Shown here piece after piece: positions 1-14,504 of a DNA stretch of 36,934 nt. Each line of letters starts with the position of its first letter. Within the stretch, counting starts at the first letter, position 1. The stretch covers positions 1 through 36,934 of the forward strand of contig MU401764.1 in NCBI GenBank assembly GCA_022579005.1, in the 5' to 3' direction. The stretch comes from Poronia punctata (Eukaryota; Ascomycota; Sordariomycetes; Xylariales; Xylariaceae). Made by a program: the position numbers and the translations under genes. The notes under the pieces were generated by a model. It saw only the letters and a list, made by a program, of their open reading frames with translations. It was not told where the DNA came from and did no database searches.

Positions 1-2815
1 CTTATAAACTTACTTTTGTTTTTTTAGTTTATACTTATGCTTATACTTTTTTTTTTTTTTAAAAACTTTTATTTTTATTTTTTTATTTTTAGTTTGCTTA
101 GTACTACAGTTTAACTTTATATATTTAATTTATTGCCTTATATAACATAGTAAATTAAATCTTAATACTTAAAAAAAACGCGCTATAAAAAATTATAGCT
201 TTTATTTACTTTTAAAAACTTTTATTTGCGCTTGCAAGTATTTAGCAAAATTACTTTAAGTATATTAACTTATTGCTAAACTATATAAAACTATAAAGAT
301 TTTTAAGCAGCAAAGATATTAATAATAATAAAATTAACTATTTGCTTTATAATAAAAAATGCTTAGATTTTATTTTTTAAAAAATATAGCAAAAAAAGAC
401 GTTTAGTTTTTAGCTTAGCATACTAATTAAGTACTACTATTATAGCTAGCTTTTAAAGAGTAAGATTATAGCAAGCATTTATTTAATTTTAAAAAACTAG
501 CTTTATATTTTAATTAAAAATATATTTAGCTAAGCTATAAGTACGTTTTAAAACCTTTTATTTAAAACCTTTAGCAGCTACTTAAAAAAATAGTTATAAT
601 AACAGTTTAAAAAAATGCAATTAATATAAAGCTTTTTATTTTAAGAGAACATATTAGCAGCAGTTATTAAATTTTTATTATAGTTAATTTTTACTTATAA
701 AAAGCTTATATATTTAACTTAATAAACTAAGTTTTTACTTTTAAATATATGCAAGCACTAAAGCTTTTAATAAGCATTTAGCTATAAAAAATATATAAAG
801 TTTTTATTTAGATTAAGTTTCTTTTTTTTTATAGTTAAAATAATAGCTAGTTATATAAATACTTTTGCTTAGCAACTTTAATTACTTTTGTTAAGCCTTT
901 AAATAATATAATTAACTTAACGCTTAACTAAACACTAAAAGTAAACTTATTAGTGTTTATTATATTAGTAATATAGTTAGTAACTTAATATAAAGTCTTA
1001 TTAAAGTAAAAAGGTTTTATACCTAAGCTAGCTATACCTTAGCAACTTTTACTAATTATATTATTTATACTTAATATTATTATTTTAAATGCTTTTGCTA
1101 TATTTACTTAAAACCTAAATTTTAAAGATTTGCTTATAAAAATATATTTTAAATAGCTATATAAAAGCGCGCTTGCTTTTTTATAAACTAGGCGTATTTT
1201 TAATTTAAACTTAAATATTTTATACTTTTTAAAACTAAATACTAATAGTTTTTATAGCTTTGTAAACTTATATAATAAAAATAGCAATATGTTATAGTAC
1301 TAGTATAAGCTAAAACATTTAATTAATATAGCACTTTAAGTTTGCTGCTAAAAATAGCTTTTTAATAAGAAAGTAGCAGTTACTTTAAAGCATTTTATAA
1401 AAACCTATTATTTTAGTTTTTATTTTAAGTATTTATTTATAGTTGTTAAGCTTATATAAAGATTTTATTTTATAAAAACTTAGGCTTAAAACAAAGCTAC
1501 TTATAACTTATAATAAAAAAAGGCTACTTATAACTAAATGCTAGCATATTTTGTTTTAAAGTTTTATAAGAAAGCTTATTAGTATATTATAGTAGTTAAT
1601 TATTTTTAAATAGCAGCTTTTATTATTAACAGCTTAAAAATATTAAAACAAAGCATTATGCAAATTAAAAAAAAGTTATAGCAAGTTTATAAAACTATAT
1701 TTTATATGTTGTTTATGCTGCAATATGTTATAGTCGTGCTTTTATTAATATAATAAAAAAGTTAAAAATATAAAATACTTTATATTATTTACGTTATTTA
1801 CTTATTTAAAGTTTTAAACTAGCTAACACTTTTAACTACTAGTACTTTTAGCAAATATAAGCTTTAAAATATTATTACTATTTTAATAGCACTTAAAAAA
1901 ATAGCTAAAATTTGCTTTATAAAAAAAAAAACTGCTTTAAAAAAACAAAATTAATATAAAGCTACTTATTTTTAAACTTTTAAAATTACTATAACTAGGT
2001 TTACTAGTTTAAACATTTATAGCACCTTAAAAGCATTTTTATGTTTGCTATTTAGCATAGCTTTATTTACTTTTTTATAAAAAAATTATAAGTTAATAAG
2101 TACTTTGTTTAAATTATTAATAGTACGCTTGTTTAAAAAAAAGCTTTTTGTTAATAGCTACTATAGCTTAAGATTAAAAAATTTACTAGTTAAAAAGTTT
2201 TAAAAAAAAGCGTAACAATATTTAACTTATTATAAGCTTTATAGTTTTTTTATAAAGGTAAAAGAATACGTACTTAAATTTACTATTAAAAATATTATAT
2301 TATAACATTATTAGTAAAGTACGCTAAAGCAATTTGCTATTAGTATAAGCATAGGTTTAGCTACTGCTTTATATTATAAGGTTAATAAGACTTTTTTTTA
2401 GTATGCAACTTGCTTTTAGCTTATTTATTTTTATAAGTAAAAAGGTTAAGCATAGTACTGCGTAAATATAAAAGCTTTTAATGCTATAATAGTTAAAATA
2501 AGGTTATAGCAACTAAAGCAAGCTACTACTAAAGGTAGCAACAGGCAATTTTAATAAATAAAACCTTTAATAGCTTTAAATAGCTATAAAAGGCCTATTA
2601 AACAATAAAATAATAAGGGTATCGTATTAATCCTACTAAAAAAAAGAGTTTTTATAATACGTTAACTTATTTTAGCTTTAAAAGTGCTAAGGATAGCAAC
2701 CTTTTTAGCTAAGGAAAATTGCAATATAATTAGCATATATGCTAGTTATGCCTTACGTTATAAGGTAGCTACAAGACTAAAAAAAGATAGCTTAATTTTT
2801 ATTTTTATATATGTA
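1..2815. mobile_element. RIP-degraded AT-rich block, left part
   Basis: This stretch is extremely AT-rich, with TA everywhere and stop codons in every frame. Most surviving C is followed by T and most surviving G lies in AG or GC, while CA, TG and CG are scarce. That is the pattern left by C-to-T mutation at CA sites on both strands (RIP), which in ascomycetes hits repeated DNA. I infer one or more dead transposons. No transposase or reverse transcriptase motif survives, so class and orientation cannot be read. The block starts outside the window. The only long open frame (2684-2917) begins with GTG and runs into the next island, and it looks like chance. Confidence 0.7.
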
Positions 2816-3025
2816 GCCTTTATTTTTGCGTTACTTTCTAGACCTAGACATCTAGCCATCTATCGTACATACAATACACTAAGTCATGCTTTTCGGGATA
2901 CCTTTATAAAGCCGTAATCAATGCAAAGCCCTTAAAACCTAGTTAATGCGTCTACTCTGGCTGGACCTCTTCTGGTGTAAAGTTGAAGTGATCTTTGGAA
3001 ATCTTTAATTTTCATCGCAATAGCA
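2816..3025. other. Unmutated island between two AT-rich blocks
   Basis: About 200 bases of ordinary composition, with CG, CA and TG present, break the AT-rich DNA. On the minus strand a 27-codon open frame starts at an ATG near 3014 and ends near 2931, too short to call a gene. Nothing is recognised here. The simplest reading is single-copy host DNA trapped between two transposon insertions, or a recent insertion younger than the RIP around it. Confidence 0.5.
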
Positions 3026-6000
3026 TAAAAATATAATTTTAAGTTTACTTGTTTAGTAGCTTAATAGTTAGCTTTAATTAAAGCTTTTGCTTTTTTTTTA
3101 AACAAGCTTTAATAAAATATTTTTATACCTTTTTTTGCTATTTTTTTAAATTTATTTGCTATAGTTATTTAATTTGCTAAGCTTTTTTAAAATATTAAGA
3201 TTATAGTTGTTTTTTTAAAATATTGTTTTTAATAAAGTATTTACAGCTTTATTTATTTTTTTCAAAATATATTAAATTTAACTATTTAATTGTTTAAGCT
3301 TATTAGCTTATTTAGTATAAATACTTTTATAATATATTAAGTTAATAAAAAGCTAAGTAGTAAGTAATTAGTATATATAACTAAGTATTTTTTAGGTAGT
3401 ATAATAAAGTATTAAATATAATAATATAAAAGCTTTATAATAACTAAAAGCTTATATTTATATATTTTATAGCTTTTTTAAGTTTTTATAAACAAAAAAT
3501 TGTTATATATTAAAAAAACATTAATTTTATTTTAGGTTTATATAATAAAAAATTTGCTATTATATTTTAAAGCATTAGTAAATGCTTTTACTTTTTTGTT
3601 ATAAATATGTTTATATATTTTTATAATAGCTAAAGCTTAAGTTTTTAATAGGTTAAAAGCTAAAGCTTTTATATAGTTTTATTACTACTTAATAAATTTA
3701 GTTAATTTAGTTAACTGTTTTATAATCTTAGCAAAATTTTTAATTTATTTATAAGTATAGCTAACAGCTTTTAAAAATAATTTTATAGCTATTTAATTTA
3801 TTAGTATAGGCTATATTTAAATCTTTTAGCTTTTTTTTAATATTACTTATAAGCTTTTATAAATATAATAAAGCACTTTTAATGCTACTATTTTAATATA
3901 TTTAAAGTAGATTTTTTTTAAAAATAATTTTAGTATAGCTTACGCTATTTTTAGTAATAAATTAAGCTTAATAAATTTTTATTGTGCTTAAAAATCTTTA
4001 TAAAATAAAGATATATTATTTATATAAAAAATATAAGTACTATATTTTTTAAACTATATAGTTATAGCAATAAACTTTTAAAATTTAAAAATAAAATAAA
4101 GCTTAGTATAATTTTTATAAGCTTAGTTAAAAAAAAAGCAAACGTTTATAAGCTTTATAGCATTTTAGTTAGTTATATTTATAAAAATTTTAAAATAAAA
4201 AAAGTAAATATATATTTATAAAGTAAGTATATAAAAATTACTTAAAACGCGTTTTTTAAATTAAATTTAAAAAGACTTCTAGCTACTAGATTGTTTAAGT
4301 AATTATAAATTTTAGTAATAAGCAGCATATTAATTTTTAGCAGATTTTTATTTATATTTTAGTAGTTAAAGGTAATATATTACTTTTTTTATAATTTTAA
4401 GTTAATAAATATATAATTTTTTATAACTATTATAAGCTAGGATTTTTATAACAAAAGCTTTTTATTTATAGTAATAGTTAATTTATTTATACTAGCATTA
4501 ATTCCTTTTTATACTAATTTGTTTATTTAATATTATAAAAGTTAAGTTTATATTTTTTATTTAAATTTATTTTATAGCTTTACTTTTTTTTAAGCTTTAT
4601 ATAATGTTTATATAAATTAGTTGCTTATATATTTATAATACTAAAAGTATTAAGATTTTAGTATATATAAAAAGTTTTTATAATATCTTTTAAAAAAATA
4701 TTTAGCACTAATAAACCTAAGTAAATTTTAAATTTTTTAAACTAAGCTTTTACTTTTAATAAAAAAACTTTTTTAATAATTACTACAGCTTAGCAAATAA
4801 GTTTCTTTTAAATAAAAAATAATACTATTACTTTTAAAGGACTTTTAGCAGATTTTAACAATATTATATATACTTTTTCTTTTTTAAAGTAACGTATTAA
4901 CTAAGTACTAAATCTTTTATATTAAAAATTGCTAACATTAATTTTAAAGTATAATATGCAGCTTTTTTAGCACTATATATATTTAACTTAAGTTTATAAT
5001 ATATAGTTTACTTATAAAAATAAAATATAAGTTTAAAAGAATTTATTAAGTAATATATTTTAAAAAGCATAGTATAAAGCTTAATTAATAAGCTTATTTT
5101 AATTTTTATAAGCTTATTTTTTTAAATTTAATAACTTAGCAATTTAAAGCAACTTAATAGTATAGTTATAATAGCTTATTTAGTTTTTTAACAAATTATT
5201 TAAAGCTTTTAATTTTTTTTTAATTTTGCTTTAAAAACTATTAAAGCTTTTAAATTTATTTAAATTTTTTATTTTTAATTTGTTTAGCTTTTTTAAAGCT
5301 GCTTTTAAGTTTAGTTTAATAAAAGGTTTATTTAGTAATAAAAATAGTTTATAACTTTTAAACTAAATTATTATAAGTTTTTTAATTTTTATATAAAGGT
5401 TGTTTTAAGCTTTATTTTTTATGCTTAAAATGCTTAAGCGTATATTAATTATTATAGCTATGTTTTATAACTATAAAAGTTTTAAAATTATATAAATTTT
5501 ATTATTTATTTTATAACTTATTATAAAAGCTTTAATAATAGCTTATATAGTACGCTATACTTTTTTAACGCTTAATGTTATAATAATATAATATATTACT
5601 TTTACTAAGTTTTTGCTTAATATTTAAATAAAAAGCTAATTAAATTTTAAATTTAAAAGCTTAAAAGCTTTAAAACCTAACTTTTTTACTTTTTTAAAAA
5701 ATATAATATTAATGTTAAATTTTTAGTTAGTTTAAGCAGAATTCTTTAGCAGCAATTTAATTAACTATTTTTTATTTTTTTTTATAATAAAAGATTAAAG
5801 TAACTTTTTAAGCAGCAGTAGCTAAATATATTAAAGCTAAATTTAAGTTTAAATATATTAATTGTTTAGTTTAAGCTATTAATTTAGCTTTTTTTAAACT
5901 TTTACAATAATTTAAGTAGCTATATGCTTTATAGCTAAAAAAGTATTAAAACTAACTTAAAATAAATCTATTAAACTTATTTTAACTTAAATCTAGTTAG

Positions 6001-7432
6001 CTAGCCTTTTATAGTTAAAAGGTTTTTTTTTAGTTTGCTATAAATCTTTTTAGCATAATAAAAAGCTTTTTGCTTTTTGTTTTCTTTGTATTTCTTTTTC
6101 TTTTTATTTAAAAGTAACTTTATAAAACTTAATTCTTTTTTGTTATATTTTTGCTTTAAAGGTTTTTTAAATACTTTTATAAGCATGCTTTGCAATAAGC
6201 ACATTTAAGCTTTTAGCTTATTTTCTTGCTTAAGATTTTCTAGTTTTTTTTTATTTTTAAACTTTTTCGATTTAAATACTTTAAATTTAGATTTTTTAAA
6301 CTTAGATCTTTTAAGTATATAGCTTAACAAGCTTATAGTAGTATAATGCTAAGATTTTTTATTTAATAAATTAAAAATTTTTAGGCTATTTTTTAAAGTA
6401 TTATAAAATAGTATAACGTAGCTAAAAAAAAAACAAGCTAATTACTATTAACTCTTGTTTTTTTTGCTTCTTTATATAAAGCTATTAAAGCTTTTAACTA
6501 TACTTGTTTTTATAGTTTTAAAGTAAATGTTTTAAGTATAGTATAGTTTAGTTTAATATAATTTAGCCTTTTATAATAAAAGTAAACTTTAGTACTTTTT
6601 ATTACTTTTTTTTTTTACTAATAGATTTTTCAAGCCTTTTATAGTAAAAGCTTTAATAGATCTATTTTAATAATAAGTGCTATTTGTTGCTTTGCTTTAT
6701 ATTTTGATTCTTAAAAGCTTTTTTTATAAGTAAGTTAAAAATTTTGCTAAGTTAATGTGTTAAGCTATAATTAGGTTTTTTAAAGGATTTTTAGTTTTTT
6801 AACTTTAAATTTTAACAATTTTTTTATGTATATATAAAAGCTTAATAATAAGATAATATTAAAAGTTAAATAAGCTTTTTGTATTGCTTTATTTACGTTT
6901 ATTTTAGCATTTGCAGCTATTTTTTTTTTTTAAGTCTTAAGCTTTTAGCTTTTTTTTAAAAAAAACTGTTTTTTAGTTTTAAGCATATAAGCTGCACTTT
7001 TTATTATATCTTTAAAATATTTTAATAAACAAACATTGTAAGCTTTTTTGTTTATAGCTTTTAGTTTAAAATTTTGGTTTTAAATATTATTAATAAATGC
7101 TTTAATAATTAATTTTAAAGTAAACTGCTTAAGTATTAACAATTAAATAGAGAATATAATAATAAAAGCATTTTAGCCTTTTATTGTTTTTAATAATATA
7201 ATAGTTTAGTTATAGTATAAGACTAAGTTTTTGTTTTTTTAATAAAGCTCTTATAAGTTGTTTATAAGTTAAGTAGCGTTTTTATTTTTTAACTTAGCTA
7301 AAAACTTGTTTTAAAAAGCTTGTTTAAAAGTCAAAAAAAAATTAACAATGCTTTTTAGCTTTTAGCTTTAGCTATAATTGCTTATAAGTTAGTTTAACTA
7401 TTAATAAAAGTAGTAGCAGCTTTTTTATAAAG
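3026..7432. mobile_element. RIP-degraded AT-rich block, middle part
   Basis: The composition and dinucleotide bias match the first block, with no conserved protein motif. The longest frame with some character is 6001-6204 on the minus strand. It is a 67-codon lysine-rich stretch, as expected when a coding region is shifted to AAA, AAT and TTT codons, and it could be a decayed transposase or gag tail. Family and limits cannot be decided by eye. The right limit is set by the first copy of the long direct repeat. Confidence 0.65.
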
Positions 7433-7728
7433 TATAATAAAATTAAAAAGATAACTACTGTAGGGACTAATATACACTTTATGTTAATAATAGAATTTAA
7501 AGGTAAAGAACTAAAAACTAAAATATATAAAGTAGTATTGTTTATACTTATTTATATTTTTTTTATTATAGGTTTTTATTATAGCCTTTATTTAAAGTTT
7601 AATTATAATTACTACTTCTTGCTATAAGCTTTTAATAAAAAAGTAGTAGGTATAATTTTTTGTTTATAAGATTAATAAAATTAATTAGATTAATTTATTT
7701 AAGAACTAAGGACTATTTTTTTATTATA
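7433..7728. repeat. Long direct repeat, copy 1 (putative left LTR)
   Basis: This copy aligns almost without gaps to 14207-14504. Shared landmarks include the segment around ACTACTTCTT near 7610 and the run CTATAAGCTTTTAATAAAAA that follows it. Nearly all differences are A/G or C/T exchanges, as RIP would produce in two once-identical copies. Near its start it reads TGTAGGGACTAATATA, a possible TG terminus, although similarity begins some 25 bases earlier. Confidence 0.72.
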
Positions 7729-10700
7729 ATTTTTTTTTTATAAAAAGAATTTGCTTTAAATTTTAAAAAATTTGCTATTTTTTAGTTAATTGTACTTAAA
7801 ATTAAACTAGTAACGTAGCAAAAAGTAATACTTTTAAGTAGTAAAAGGTTACCTTTAGCGTACGCTATTAGTTAATTAGTAAAAGCTTTTAATTTTTACG
7901 TTTTTTTTAATTACGCTAATAGTTAGTTTTTAAAATCTAATGCTTATAAATTAGTTTATATAATAGCTTTTATTTATAAGTTTAAAAGCTAAAGATTATT
8001 TTATTAAAATTTAAATATTTATATTTTATAAATATTTGCTTTTTTATACTTTTTCTTATTAGTTATTTTTAGTATTAAACTAGATTTGTTTTTTAATATT
8101 GTAAGCAGTTATTATTTTTATAAGGTTTTAAGTAAATATTTTTTTATAGCTTATAGCTATTTTGTTAAATAAGTTAGTAGTTTAGGTTTTATTAAATATG
8201 CTTTATAAAATTAATATAACTTTTTAAGTATATTTTAAAAGTTAAACGCTAAATACTATATATTATCTAGATTTTCTTTTTTTTATAATACTTAATAATA
8301 TAACTTGCTATATTAAACTTATAATAATAAGATTTTTTAACTTTTTATTTTTTATTTTTTAATAGTTTATTTACAATTTTACTACTTAAATAAAGTAGTT
8401 TTTATTTAAAAAGTAAAGTATTTAAATACTTATAAAAATAATTAATATAAAACTATTATTTTTTTAAAAAATATAAAAAGCTTAAGTTTAAATATATATT
8501 TATATTGTTTTTTAATTATTTAATAGTAATATTAAGTTATAAAATAGTTTAATTTATTACTAAAATAGTTTGTTTACATTTTTATTTTTTAATAATATAT
8601 ATAAAGATTTTAATTATAAAGTTAAAATTATAATAATATTTGTTAGCTTGCTATATTATTTAGTTTTAAGTTTTTTAAATAGCTATTTAAGCTATTTTAA
8701 TATATTGCTATATTTTAGTTATAAAGTTTTAAGCTTGCTAGCAAAACAATTATTTTATTAAAGTTAAGTAAGCAAAGTTTTTAATTTTAAATTTTTAATT
8801 AAAACTTATTTTTATTAGTTTGCTTATAATAACTTTTTTAAAAAATATTTTACTAAGTAACTTATATAATAAAAATATTTAAACTATATTTATAGCTAGT
8901 AGCTTTGCTGCTTAATTGTTTTAAAAATAGCTAATATAAAGTTAAAAGCGCTGCTTAAAGTATTAGTTTATTATTTTAGCTTATTTTTTTATTTGCTTAT
9001 ATTTAGCAGCAATAAAGTTTAGCTTAACTTTATAAATTTTTTATAATTTATTTATAAAATTAAATATAAATTATAGCTTTTTATTACTAGTAAAGCTTTT
9101 TAGCTATTTAAAAATATAATATAGTTTTTTATAATATATTTAAGCTATATTTTAAGCTATTACAATATTTTTATAAAAAGTTGTTTATAATTTTTTAAAT
9201 AAACTATTTATAATTATAAAAGCGTTATTATATTTTTTTTATTATAAAAAAAACTTTTAAAGTTTATAACTAAATATTGCTATAAGTACTTAAGTACTAA
9301 TAATAGTGTTAATTTTTTTAGTAACTTATTATATAGTATTTTTATAGCTTTATATAAGCAATTATCTATATAGCAGTTTATATTTTTATATAAACTTATT
9401 TACTAATATTATTATATTACTAACTTTTTAGTTTTGCTATATTTTAAATATGCAGTAGTAATTTAAGTATATATTTTTTAAATTAGCTTAATATAAAAGT
9501 TGTTAATATTTAAAATTACTAGTTAGCTTTTATAAAGTAGTAGGTTTTTTATTATTATTTAGTTTAAAGATTTTATAAATTTAGCTTTGTTTTTTAAATT
9601 TTTTAAACTAAAGTATATTTTATTAGCTTATATAATAAAAATTATTAAAATAACTTTAAATACTTTTAATAAAAGCTAATTATTTATTATATAAATAATA
9701 AGTTTAAAAATTTAGTTTTTAAAAACTTAACTTTTAATAGCAAGTTAAAATAAAGCTATAATATATTTTTTTTTTTAAGTTTTTAAGTTTTTTTATAGTT
9801 TAAATAAAATATTTGCTAGTATATTTTTTAATTTTAGTTAATAAGTTATTATAAAGTTATATTAAAAAATTAGTTTTGCTTATTTTTTTTATTAAAAGTT
9901 TAGCACCTTTTTTATAGTAAAGTATTTTAATATAAAATAATTTATTAGTACTATAAATAGCTTATAATTTTATAAATTAATTAACTTAGCTTTTTAATAT
10001 AATAAAGCTTTTATAATAGCTAGCATTTCTTTATTATATATGCTATAATTAAGCTTTATACTATATAATGCTTTAAAATAAAAAGTAATTAGTTTTTAGT
10101 TATTAAAAAAATTGTTTTTTTATAAAAAAACGCTTATAGCTACTTTATTTAATATATTTATTTTTATTAATATTTTAGCATTAAAAAAAAGTAGTAAAAA
10201 ATTAAAGCTTTTATTAATGCTACTTAAAAGGTATTAAATACGTTTTAATATTTATTTGTTTATTTTATAGTTAATACTATATATATTAAGTTATTTAAAA
10301 GTTTTACTATTTTTTTATATTTTTAAATAAATTAATAATAAAAGTTATAAAACTTTAAAAATAACCTAACTTTTTTTAAGTTAACTTTTTTTTATTTATA
10401 AGTAAAGTTTAATATTTTATAACTTTAACTTTTTTTAATTAACTTTAATCTTTTTTATGCTTATAATAAATTTTAAAAATTTAGTTTTTATTATATAAAA
10501 TTTATATTTTTTAATGTTAGCTTATAACTTTACTTTTTATAACTAGTTAAGCATTTATAATATATAGTATTAATATTTTAACTTATTATTTAAATATATT
10601 AGTATATTATTAATATATATAATATAAAAAACGTTTAAATAATTTTAAAAAGTATTATTAATAAATTTTTAAAAAGTTACTAGGCTATTAGTAAGTTTAA

Positions 10701-13700
10701 ATAAAAAAACCTTAAACTTATAAGCACTATACTAAGTATAAAAAGCTATTAAGTTTTTATTTTCTTTAGCTATTTTAATTTAATAAAAAGCTTATTAAAT
10801 GTTTATTTTAGTAAATATTTTAGCTTAAGCTAATTAAGTTAGCATCTTATTAATTAAAAAAAAGGTATTAGTTTTTTTAAGTAAATATATTTAACTTATA
10901 ATAATTTATATATAGCTAAAGTAAGCTATTGCTTTTTTAAGCAAAAAAGATAAAAGCTGCTTATAATATAGTTATTAGTTTAATAAACTTTTTTTATAAA
11001 TTGTTTTAAATATAATTTTAATAAGTTTTAGCTTTTTTAAAAGTTATCTTATATAAAAAACTATATTTTAAAGATTTTAGTTTTTTATTTTTAATAATAT
11101 AATAATTTACTTTTATTTATTTAAGCAATATTTTATTTAAACTAGCTTTACTAAATATATTTAAGTATTTATAATATTATTTTAATATAACTTATTTTAT
11201 TAAATTTTATTAATTTTATTAGTTAGCAAAAAGCATTTTTTTTATAGTATTTAATAACTTGCTTTATTTTATATAAAGAAAGTATATAATATTTTATGTT
11301 TTTTTTATTTAGTAAATATTATAAAAGCGTTAGCTATAAAGGTAAATATTTAAAAAGCATAATATTTATACTATTTACAATTGTTTTTTTTAACTTATAT
11401 AGTTTTTAACTATTATATTTTTTTTTATTATTTTTTAGCAGCTTTAGTTTATTTAGTAACTAAGTAGATTAATTATAATTGTTTTTATTTAAAATATGTT
11501 TTATTTAGTTATATTTTTATATTGCGCAATTTATACTTAAATTATTTTTTTAAACCTTAAAAAGTTTTAAAATTATAATAAAATAAGTAAGTTTAAATTA
11601 AAGTTTAAAAAATTATAGTTTAGATTTTTTTACTTATAAGGATTTTTGTAGTTTTTAAATTTGTTATTAAATTAAAAAAATAAATTTATTTTTTATTTTT
11701 TTAGTTATTTTTTTATTACGCTATTTTTTATTTTTTACTTTTATTAACTAGTTTTAATAATAAACATTAGTAGTAGCTTTAAAATATAAGATTAAGTTTT
11801 TTATAAAATTTATAGCTATTTTAAAAAGTTAATATGCTAGCTTTTAGTTATTTAAAAATAATAAACGTTTTTAATATAAGTTTATAAAAATATTATAATA
11901 TTAAAAAAACTTTTTTTTAAAAATTATATTATACTTTATATTAATAATAAAAAAAGATATATTGTACAATATATAACTTTATACTTTTAAATAAGCTTAT
12001 AATATTTAATTAATATTTTATATGCTTTTTTTATTATATTTTACTACTAGTGCAAGTTTAAAACTTATAATTTTTTTTGCTTAAAAATACTTTAGTATTT
12101 TAATAGTAAAGCTTATATTTAGTATAAAATATAAATTTGCTTTTATATTAATAAAAGCTTTAGTATTTAAAGTATATTTATTATTTATTATAATATAGTT
12201 AATTATAAAAATATCGCTTTTAAAAAGGTTTTTTAAAAAGTTAAATAAAATATTTTAATATGTTTTTATTTTTAAAGCTAATATAATACTATACTTAAAA
12301 TAAAAGTTTAATTTTTTTAAGCTAAATTTTTTTTTATTTATTTAATAAATTTATAGTTTTTATAGCTTTAGTAATAATAAAACTAACTTAAGTAGTACTT
12401 AATTATTTAAATTTTGCTTTCTTAGCATAGTTATTGCTTTAGTGCTTTTATTTATAATAAGTAAAATATTATTTTTTAGCAATTAATAGTTTAGCTTGCT
12501 TAAAATTTAGTTTAGCATAAATAATACTATTTTTTAAAATTTTTTAACTTAAGATTTTATAATAATTAGTATTTGTTTTTTATTTTATAGTTTTTTTTTT
12601 TTTTTATATAGCTTTAGTTTTTATAATAGATTTTTTAAGTTAAGCTATTGCTTTTTTTTAAACTTAAGTTAATTATTTTTAAAATTAGCTTTTTATTTAC
12701 TTAAAAGGTTTTTATACTATTAATAATTAAAAATTTAAGCATATTTATAATATTATATAAAAGTAATAGTTAAGTTTACTTTTTTTAGTAAGTAAAGTAT
12801 ATTAAGTTAGGTTAGCAATTTATTATATATATTATACTTAAATTTTAATAAAAATACTTTAGCTTAACTAGCTTATTTAGTAAATTTAATTTTAAAATTA
12901 CTAAATTTATTTTTATTAGCTATTTTAAAATCTTAGTATTTAATTTATACTATTTTATATTTATTTAAATTATAGTACTATTAATAAAAGTATTTTAATA
13001 CTTTTTTAAAGTTTTTAAAATTAGTTTGCGTTTTTTTTAATAAAATAAAAAATATTAATTTTTTAGCAGCTGTTTTTTTTATTTAGCTTATAATATAAGT
13101 AATTTTATTATTATTGTTAACAAAATAATTATAGTTTTATTTTAATTTTTTTTAATAGCATATACTAATATTTAAATTAAACTTTAAGCTTTTTATTTGC
13201 TTTATTGCTAATAAAAATAAAAAGTAAGTTTATTTTTACTATTTGCTTATTTTTTATTTTAAATTTATATAATTTATTAAATTTTAAAGTAAACTAATAA
13301 AATTAGTTTATTAAAGCAATAGTAGCTATAATTATAATTTAATTTTTTTAAAGCTGCGTTAGTTTTTTTTTAACTTTTATGCTTTTTTTTACTAAGCTAT
13401 ATTAGTAATATGTTTTTTTTAAAAATTTTAGTTTTAAAAAAGCTTAACTAAGCTTAATAGCTTAAGCTTATATTATTACTATATTTTTATTTAATAACTT
13501 TGCTATATTATATAGTTTTTTATTAATAAATAGCGCTGCTTATAATATTAATAACTTATATTTAAACTTTTTAAAATATAACTTTTAAATTTTTAGTTAT
13601 TATTTTAATAAACCTTTTTTTATTTATTAAGCTATAAAAGTTAAAATATATTTAAATACTATTTAAAGTTATAGCTTTAAATAATATTATAAAGGTTTAT

Positions 13701-14206
13701 TTTTTTTAATAAAGTAAGTAATATTAGCTTTTACTTATATTTATAGTTTTTAGTTTATTTACTTTTTAGTAATTAAAAACTAAGTTTAAATAAATACTTT
13801 ATTATTTATAACTTTTATAAAGTAATTAAAAAAAGTTAAAGCTGCTTTAATTTTTTAAAAAGTAATTTCTTTTATTTAGTTTATATTTTTTAATATAAGA
13901 ACTTGTTAGTTTATAAGCAAAATAAACAAGGTTTTTAAATATTTGCTATATTAGTTTTTTATATTTTTTTAAGTCTTAGGGTTTTATACTTTAAAAATTA
14001 TCTAAGTTAAACTAAACCTAACGTTTAGCTTTAAAAGTATATAAGTTTTTAAAAATAATAACTAAAAAACGTACTTTATTTAATATAATATTATAAAAGG
14101 TTACTAAAAACTAAATATTTATTATATTTAGTTTAGTAAATTTTAATATATTAAGTAGTAAAATAATTATAGTTTTTTTAAATAGTTAATATAATAATTT
14201 TTAAAT

Positions 14207-14504
14207 TATAATAAAATTAAAAAAATAACTAGTGCAAAAACTAATATATACTTTATATTAACAATAAAATTTAAAAGTAAAAAACTAAAAACTAAAATAT
14301 ATAAAGCAATATTATTTATACTTATTTATATTATCTTTATTTTAAGTCTTTACTATAGCCTTTACTTAAAGTTTAATTATAGTTACTACTTCTTACTATA
14401 AGCTTTTAATAAAAAAGTAGTAAATATAATCTTATGTTTATAAGATTAATAAAATTAATTAAATTAATTAATTTAAGGACTAGGGACTACCTTTTTATTA
14501 TATA
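14207..14504. repeat. Long direct repeat, copy 2 (putative right LTR)
   Basis: This is the second copy of the repeat at 7433-7728. It reads TGCAAAAACTAATATA where copy 1 reads TGTAGGGACTAATATA, showing mixed mutation loads: some sites are more mutated here and others in copy 1. It ends around TAGGGACTACC followed by a T-rich run, and similarity to copy 1 is lost about 15 bases later. No matching target-site duplication could be seen at the outer edges. Confidence 0.72.

Larger units (their letters stand above)
7433..14504. mobile_element. Degraded LTR retrotransposon relic, about 7.1 kb
   Basis: Two direct repeats of about 297 bases sit 6.8 kb apart in the same orientation, with uniformly AT-rich DNA between them. 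Repeat length, spacing and total size fit an LTR retrotransposon (Gypsy or Copia order). The internal region is too mutated to show protease, reverse transcriptase, RNase H or integrase motifs. Its longest open frame, 63 codons at 8570-8761 on the plus strand, shows no family resemblance. No primer-binding site or polypurine tract can be read after RIP, so orientation and superfamily are open. An alternative is two insertions of a short repeat (solo LTRs or a SINE) either side of unrelated relics. Confidence 0.6.

Noticed and set aside
2684..2917. 77-codon frame across the AT-rich edge
   Set aside because: GTG start, crosses a composition boundary and shows no family resemblance.
8570..8761. 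63-codon hydrophobic frame in the retrotransposon relic
   Set aside because: Phe, Leu, Ile, Tyr and Lys dominance is what AT-rich DNA yields by chance, and it resembles no transposon protein.
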